Source: Kitasatospora cheerisanensis KCTC 2395 | GTDB lineage: Bacteria > Actinomycetota > Actinomycetes > Streptomycetales > Streptomycetaceae | Assembly (NCBI RefSeq): GCF_000696185.1 | Contig: NZ_KK853997.1 | Span: 5,007,602 to 5,071,601, forward strand | Reading direction: 5' to 3' | DNA length: 64,000 bases | Part shown: positions 61,338-64,000 of the stretch, piece by piece | Layout of the letters: the number at the start of each line of letters is the position of its first letter | Position numbering within the stretch: position 1 is the first letter of the stretch | Made by a program: the position numbers and the translations under genes | The notes under the pieces: generated by a model | Seen by the model: only the letters and a program-made list of their open reading frames with translations | Database searches by the model: none | Told to the model about the DNA's origin: nothing

Positions 61338-62651
61338 TCAGCCGTTCAGGTCCTTGACGATGGTGTCCTGGGCCTTCTTGAGCTCGGCGGCCGCGTCGCC
61401 ACCGGCGGCGATCGCACCGAAGGCGTTCTTCAGCGCGGTCTCGTCGGCGCCGGACCACAGCGGCGAGTTCGGGATGAACCAGGTCGCGCCCTCGGCCGCG
61501 TCACCGGTCGCCTTGTTCGCCGGGTCGGCCTGCTTGTAGGTGGCGACCAGGTTCTTGGCGTTCGGGATGGCGTGCTTGGCCAGCGCGGTCTGCTGCTTGG
61601 TGTTGGTGTAGATCTGCAGGAAGGTCGCGCCCAGGCCCGGGTTGGCGGACTTGGACGGGACGGCCAGGTCGGAGCCGCCGAGGAACGCCGGGGTGGTGGA
61701 GCCGGCCGCGGTGCCCGGGAGGGCGATGGTGGCGAGCTTGTCCTTCAGCGCCGGGTCGCCGGTCTTCGGGTCGGCGACGGCGGAGACCTCCCAGCCGTTG
61801 CCGATGATGGCGGCGATGTTGCCCTTGGCCATCAGCGCGTCCTGGGTGGCCTCGTCAGTGGTGGTGCCACCGACCGAGAACTCCTTCTGCAGGTCGTTCC
61901 AGGTCTTGACGCCCTCGACGAACTTCGGGTCGGTCAGGTTGCCGGTCCACTTCTCGCCGTCCTTCTTGGCGATGACACCCTTGACACCGAACGGGCCCGC
62001 GCCGAAGGAGACGGCGGAGTACCAGTTCTGGCCCGGCATGTACAGCGCGGAGAAGCCCGGGACGGCGGCGTTGGCGGCCTTGACCTTGGTCAGGGCGGCC
62101 TTCAGCTCGTCGACGGTGGTCGGCGCGGCGGTGACGCCGGCGGCGTCGAACAGGTCCTTGCGGTAGATCAGGACGCGGGCGCCGGCGTAGTACGGGACGG
62201 CGTAGGTCTTGGAGCCGTCGGCCGACTGGCCGGAGGCGGCCAGCGAGTCCAGCCACTTGTCCGAGTTGTCGAACTGGCTCTTGACCGAGGTCAGGTCGAC
62301 GAAGGAGCCGGCCTCGATGTACTTGGCGGCCTGGGTGTTACCGAGCTCCAGCGCGTCCGGGCCGTTGCCGGAGAGCAGGGCGGTGTCGAGCTTGGTGGTG
62401 TAGTTGGTCCAGGTCTGCCACTGGATGTCGACCTCGGCGCCGGTCTGCTCGGTGAACTCCTTCTTCGCCGCCTCGACGACCTCGGGCCAGCCCTTCTGGG
62501 CGTCGTCCATCAGCCAGACGGTGATCTTCTTGCCCTTGCCGTCCTTGCTCAGGGTGGCCTGGTCGCCGCCGGAGCCGGACGAAGACGAGGAGCAAGCCGA
62601 GGCGACGAGCACGGTGGCAATGGCGGCCACGGCTGCGATCTTGCGGTTCAA
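61338..62651 (-). CDS. dasA: DasA, chitobiose-binding lipoprotein
   Basis: 437 residues. A lipoprotein signal ends at Cys20 (VLVASAC), followed by a Ser/Gly-rich tether and a two-lobed CUT1 solute-binding fold (VWLMDDAQKGWPEVV, LELGNTQAAKYIEAG, AVPYYAGARVLIYRKDLF). It captures chitobiose at the membrane for DasBC. TTG 62651 is chosen because GGAGG lies five bases upstream and the signal peptide starts there. The promoter carries overlapping dre sites. Confidence 0.9.
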   Translation of the reverse strand: MNRKIAAVAAIATVLVASACSSSSSGSGGDQATLSKDGKGKKITVWLMDDAQKGWPEVVEAAKKEFTEQTGAEVDIQWQTWTNYTTKLDTALLSGNGPDALELGNTQAAKYIEAGSFVDLTSVKSQFDNSDKWLDSLAASGQSADGSKTYAVPYYAGARVLIYRKDLFDAAGVTAAPTTVDELKAALTKVKAANAAVPGFSALYMPGQNWYSAVSFGAGPFGVKGVIAKKDGEKWTGNLTDPKFVEGVKTWNDLQKEFSVGGTTTDEATQDALMAKGNIAAIIGNGWEVSAVADPKTGDPALKDKLATIALPGTAAGSTTPAFLGGSDLAVPSKSANPGLGATFLQIYTNTKQQTALAKHAIPNAKNLVATYKQADPANKATGDAAEGATWFIPNSPLWSGADETALKNAFGAIAAGGDAAAELKKAQDTIVKDLNG

Positions 62652-62801
62652 ACCATCCTCCAGAGGGATGAGCAAGGTAGGGCACCGGGCTGCCGGGCCA
62701 CTGGGCCCTGAAGCTGCGTCGTGCCGTAGGGGGAACGTCACCGGGTGACACGGACACGAACTGCCGGGGCAGGCGGGCCGATCCGTGAGGTGGAGTAGAC
62801 C

Positions 62802-62853
62802 ATTGGTTTAGACCAACGCCTGGAGATTGGCATGGACCAATGACGAGCGTCAA
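62802..62853 (-). promoter_or_regulatory. dasA promoter with two dre sites
   Basis: On the minus strand TTGACG (62853-62848), 18-base spacer, CAATCT (62829-62824). A dre-like ATTGGTCCATGCCAAT (62841-62826) covers the spacer/-10. A near-consensus dre, ATTGGTTTAGACCAAC on the plus strand (62802-62817), sits at the predicted start point. Confidence 0.75.
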
Positions 62854-62904
62854 GGGATCGAAGAGCGTCTGCACAAGCCGTTATCAACGCTTGACTCGGC
62901 CGTG

Positions 62905-62918
62905 TTGGACTGGACCAA
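62905..62918. promoter_or_regulatory. third dre-like site in the dasA/SBP2 gap
   Basis: TTGGACTGGACCAA differs from TTGGTCTAGACCAA at two central positions. It lies ~52 bp upstream of the dasA -35. Confidence 0.55.
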
Positions 62919-62990
62919 GTCGGGGGCGGATCCGGATATGGCGGGACGAATCGACCACCCGCGGTGGTAGCTCAACGTGGCCTGAAGGGA

Positions 62991-63010
62991 ACCTTAAGTG
63001 AGCCCTAAGG
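62991..63010. repeat. motif CCTTAA-nn-GA-n-CCCTAAG, copy 2
   Basis: ACCTTAAGTGAGCCCTAAGG, matching the dasR-upstream copy at most positions. It lies ~85 bp upstream of the SBP2 -35. Confidence 0.45.
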
Positions 63011-63094
63011 GGCATACCCGTGCCGGTATTGACGTGACCGGGGCGGAACCGGCAACGGATCGGCAACAAGCGGGACTTGTAATCATCACGCGCG

Positions 63095-63145
63095 TTGACG
63101 CTGCAAATGGTCTAGGCCAGGATCCGGAAAAGCTGGTCTGTACCA
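63095..63145 (+). promoter_or_regulatory. promoter of the second SBP gene with two dre-like sites
   Basis: TTGACG (63095-63100), 17-base spacer, CAGGAT (63118-63123). TGGTCTAGGCCA (63108-63119) fills the spacer and TGGTCTGTACCA (63134-63145) lies just after the predicted start. Confidence 0.6.
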
Positions 63146-63182
63146 CCGCGCAGACCTCCCCGCACCTAATTCGGAGGATTGC

Positions 63183-64000
63183 GTGAAGCGTCAGGTTCTG
63201 GCCGCGATCAGCACCGCCGCTCTGCTGGCCACCGTCGCCGGCTGCTCGTCCGACGGGAAGTCGGCCGCGCCGTCGACCACCCCCGACCCGAAGAACGCCA
63301 CCGGGACCGTGACGGTGTGGCTCATGGACGACGCGCAGAAGAGCTGGCCCGAGCTGGTCCAGCAGGTCAACGACCAGTTCGCCGCCAAGTACCCCAAGGT
63401 CGAGCTCAAGCTCAGCTACCACACCTGGGCGAACAAGATCGCCGAGCTGGACGCCGCCATCAAGGCCAACCAGGCGCCCGACGTGGTCGAGCTCGGCAAC
63501 ACCGAGACCATGAAGTACATGGTGAACGGCTCCCTGCTGGGCCTGGACCGCACCGGATTCGACAACTCCGACAACTGGATCAAGGGTCTCGCCGACACCT
63601 GCACGTACAACCAGAAGCTTTTCTGCGTCCCCTATTACGCGGGCGCCCGGGTCGGCGTCTACAACGCGAAGATGTTCCAGGACGCCACCGGTTCCGCGGA
63701 CCTTCCGCAGACCGAGGACGAACTCACCGCCGCCCTCGACAAGGTGGCCCAGCGCTACAAGGGCAACCCCGGATTCTCCGCGCTCTACCTGCCCGGCCCC
63801 TACTGGTACGCCGCGATGTCCTACGTCACCGCGTACGGCGGCTCGATCGCCAAGTTCGACTCCAGCGGCAACTGGCACGGCACCCTGCACGACCCCAAGT
63901 CGCAGCAGGGCCTCCAGCACTTCGTCAACCTGGTCAAGACGTACAACAAGAGCGGCGACCTCAAGGTCAACGAGGCCAAGCAGGCCGGCGTGCTCGGCCA
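63183..64000 (+). CDS. DasA-like sugar-binding lipoprotein, 3' end outside window
   Basis: At least 272 residues; truncated by the window. Lipobox VAGC (Cys21), then VWLMDDAQKSWPELVQQ, VVELGNTETMKYMVNGS and CVPYYAGARVGVYNAKMF. It is clearly a paralogue of DasA, divergent from it. GGAGG lies about five bases before GTG 63183. The dre-like operators predict DasR control. Its ligand may be chitobiose or another aminosugar. Confidence 0.9.
   Translation, partial: MKRQVLAAISTAALLATVAGCSSDGKSAAPSTTPDPKNATGTVTVWLMDDAQKSWPELVQQVNDQFAAKYPKVELKLSYHTWANKIAELDAAIKANQAPDVVELGNTETMKYMVNGSLLGLDRTGFDNSDNWIKGLADTCTYNQKLFCVPYYAGARVGVYNAKMFQDATGSADLPQTEDELTAALDKVAQRYKGNPGFSALYLPGPYWYAAMSYVTAYGGSIAKFDSSGNWHGTLHDPKSQQGLQHFVNLVKTYNKSGDLKVNEAKQAGVLG

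Noticed and set aside
1-64000. CRISPR arrays, insertion sequences, prophage genes
   Set aside because: No regularly spaced direct repeats and no transposase, integrase or phage structural genes were seen on either strand.

Overview
The window is about 73% GC, with densely packed genes, GTG/TTG starts and several leaderless transcripts. Its gene set (whiB7/wblC beside uvrD2, sigR-rsrA with a 55-residue SigR extension, hisN, a cobalamin-controlled nrdAB, DasR and a das operon) is that of a chromosomal core region of a Streptomycetaceae actinobacterium (Streptomyces or Kitasatospora). I see no phage, plasmid, IS element or CRISPR array, and no wholly new multi-gene system. The interest lies in regulatory architecture, two probable single-base frameshifts and a few local rearrangements.

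Layout. 1-11 kb: end of a RecB-type nuclease/helicase, a SpoIIE-type phosphatase, an EEP hydrolase, a leaderless PadR-ABC-FtsX operon, an M20 dipeptidase, NudC, a GntR regulator and a SigR-driven mycoredoxin. 11-20 kb: UvrD2, the wblC leader and gene, a small coiled-coil protein, an APH-like kinase, an ABC1 kinase with a duplicated 5' end, a ThiF-like protein and a YgjP-like metallopeptidase. 20-29.5 kb: Nudix, a zinc metalloprotease homologue (frameshifted), an SDR protein, MoaE, a PDZ/Lon-type protease, a PPA1309 protein and a UPF0182 protein. 29.5-32 kb: initiator tRNA and a secreted GH18 chitinase with a DasR-type operator in its promoter. 32-40 kb: Sel1-repeat protein, HisN, an SMR transporter, RsgA (frameshifted), AroA, an M50-like peptidase, an HMCES-type protein and a hydrolase. 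40-48 kb: SigR-RsrA with a textbook autoregulatory promoter, two HD-GYP-type membrane proteins, a TPR-like protein, peptide deformylase and a DUF1906-lectin protein. 48-57 kb: nrdAB behind a B12 riboswitch, GNAT, a GlxA-type regulator, a histidine phosphatase and an SSS symporter with its DUF3311 partner. 57-64 kb: DasR, a NagZ-type hexosaminidase, DasC, DasB, DasA and a divergent second sugar-binding lipoprotein that is cut by the window end.

How the genes work together. The chitinase, the das importer, the hexosaminidase and DasR form one chitin / N-acetylglucosamine circuit: secreted chitinase releases chitobiose, DasABC imports it (the ATPase, probably MsiK, is not here), NagZ cleaves it, and DasR represses through dre sites seen at the chitinase, dasA and second-SBP promoters. 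SigR/RsrA and mycoredoxin form a thiol-stress module, and the mycoredoxin gene carries a SigR-type promoter. NrdAB is repressed by adenosylcobalamin through a riboswitch, and candidate tandem NrdR boxes lie at its start.
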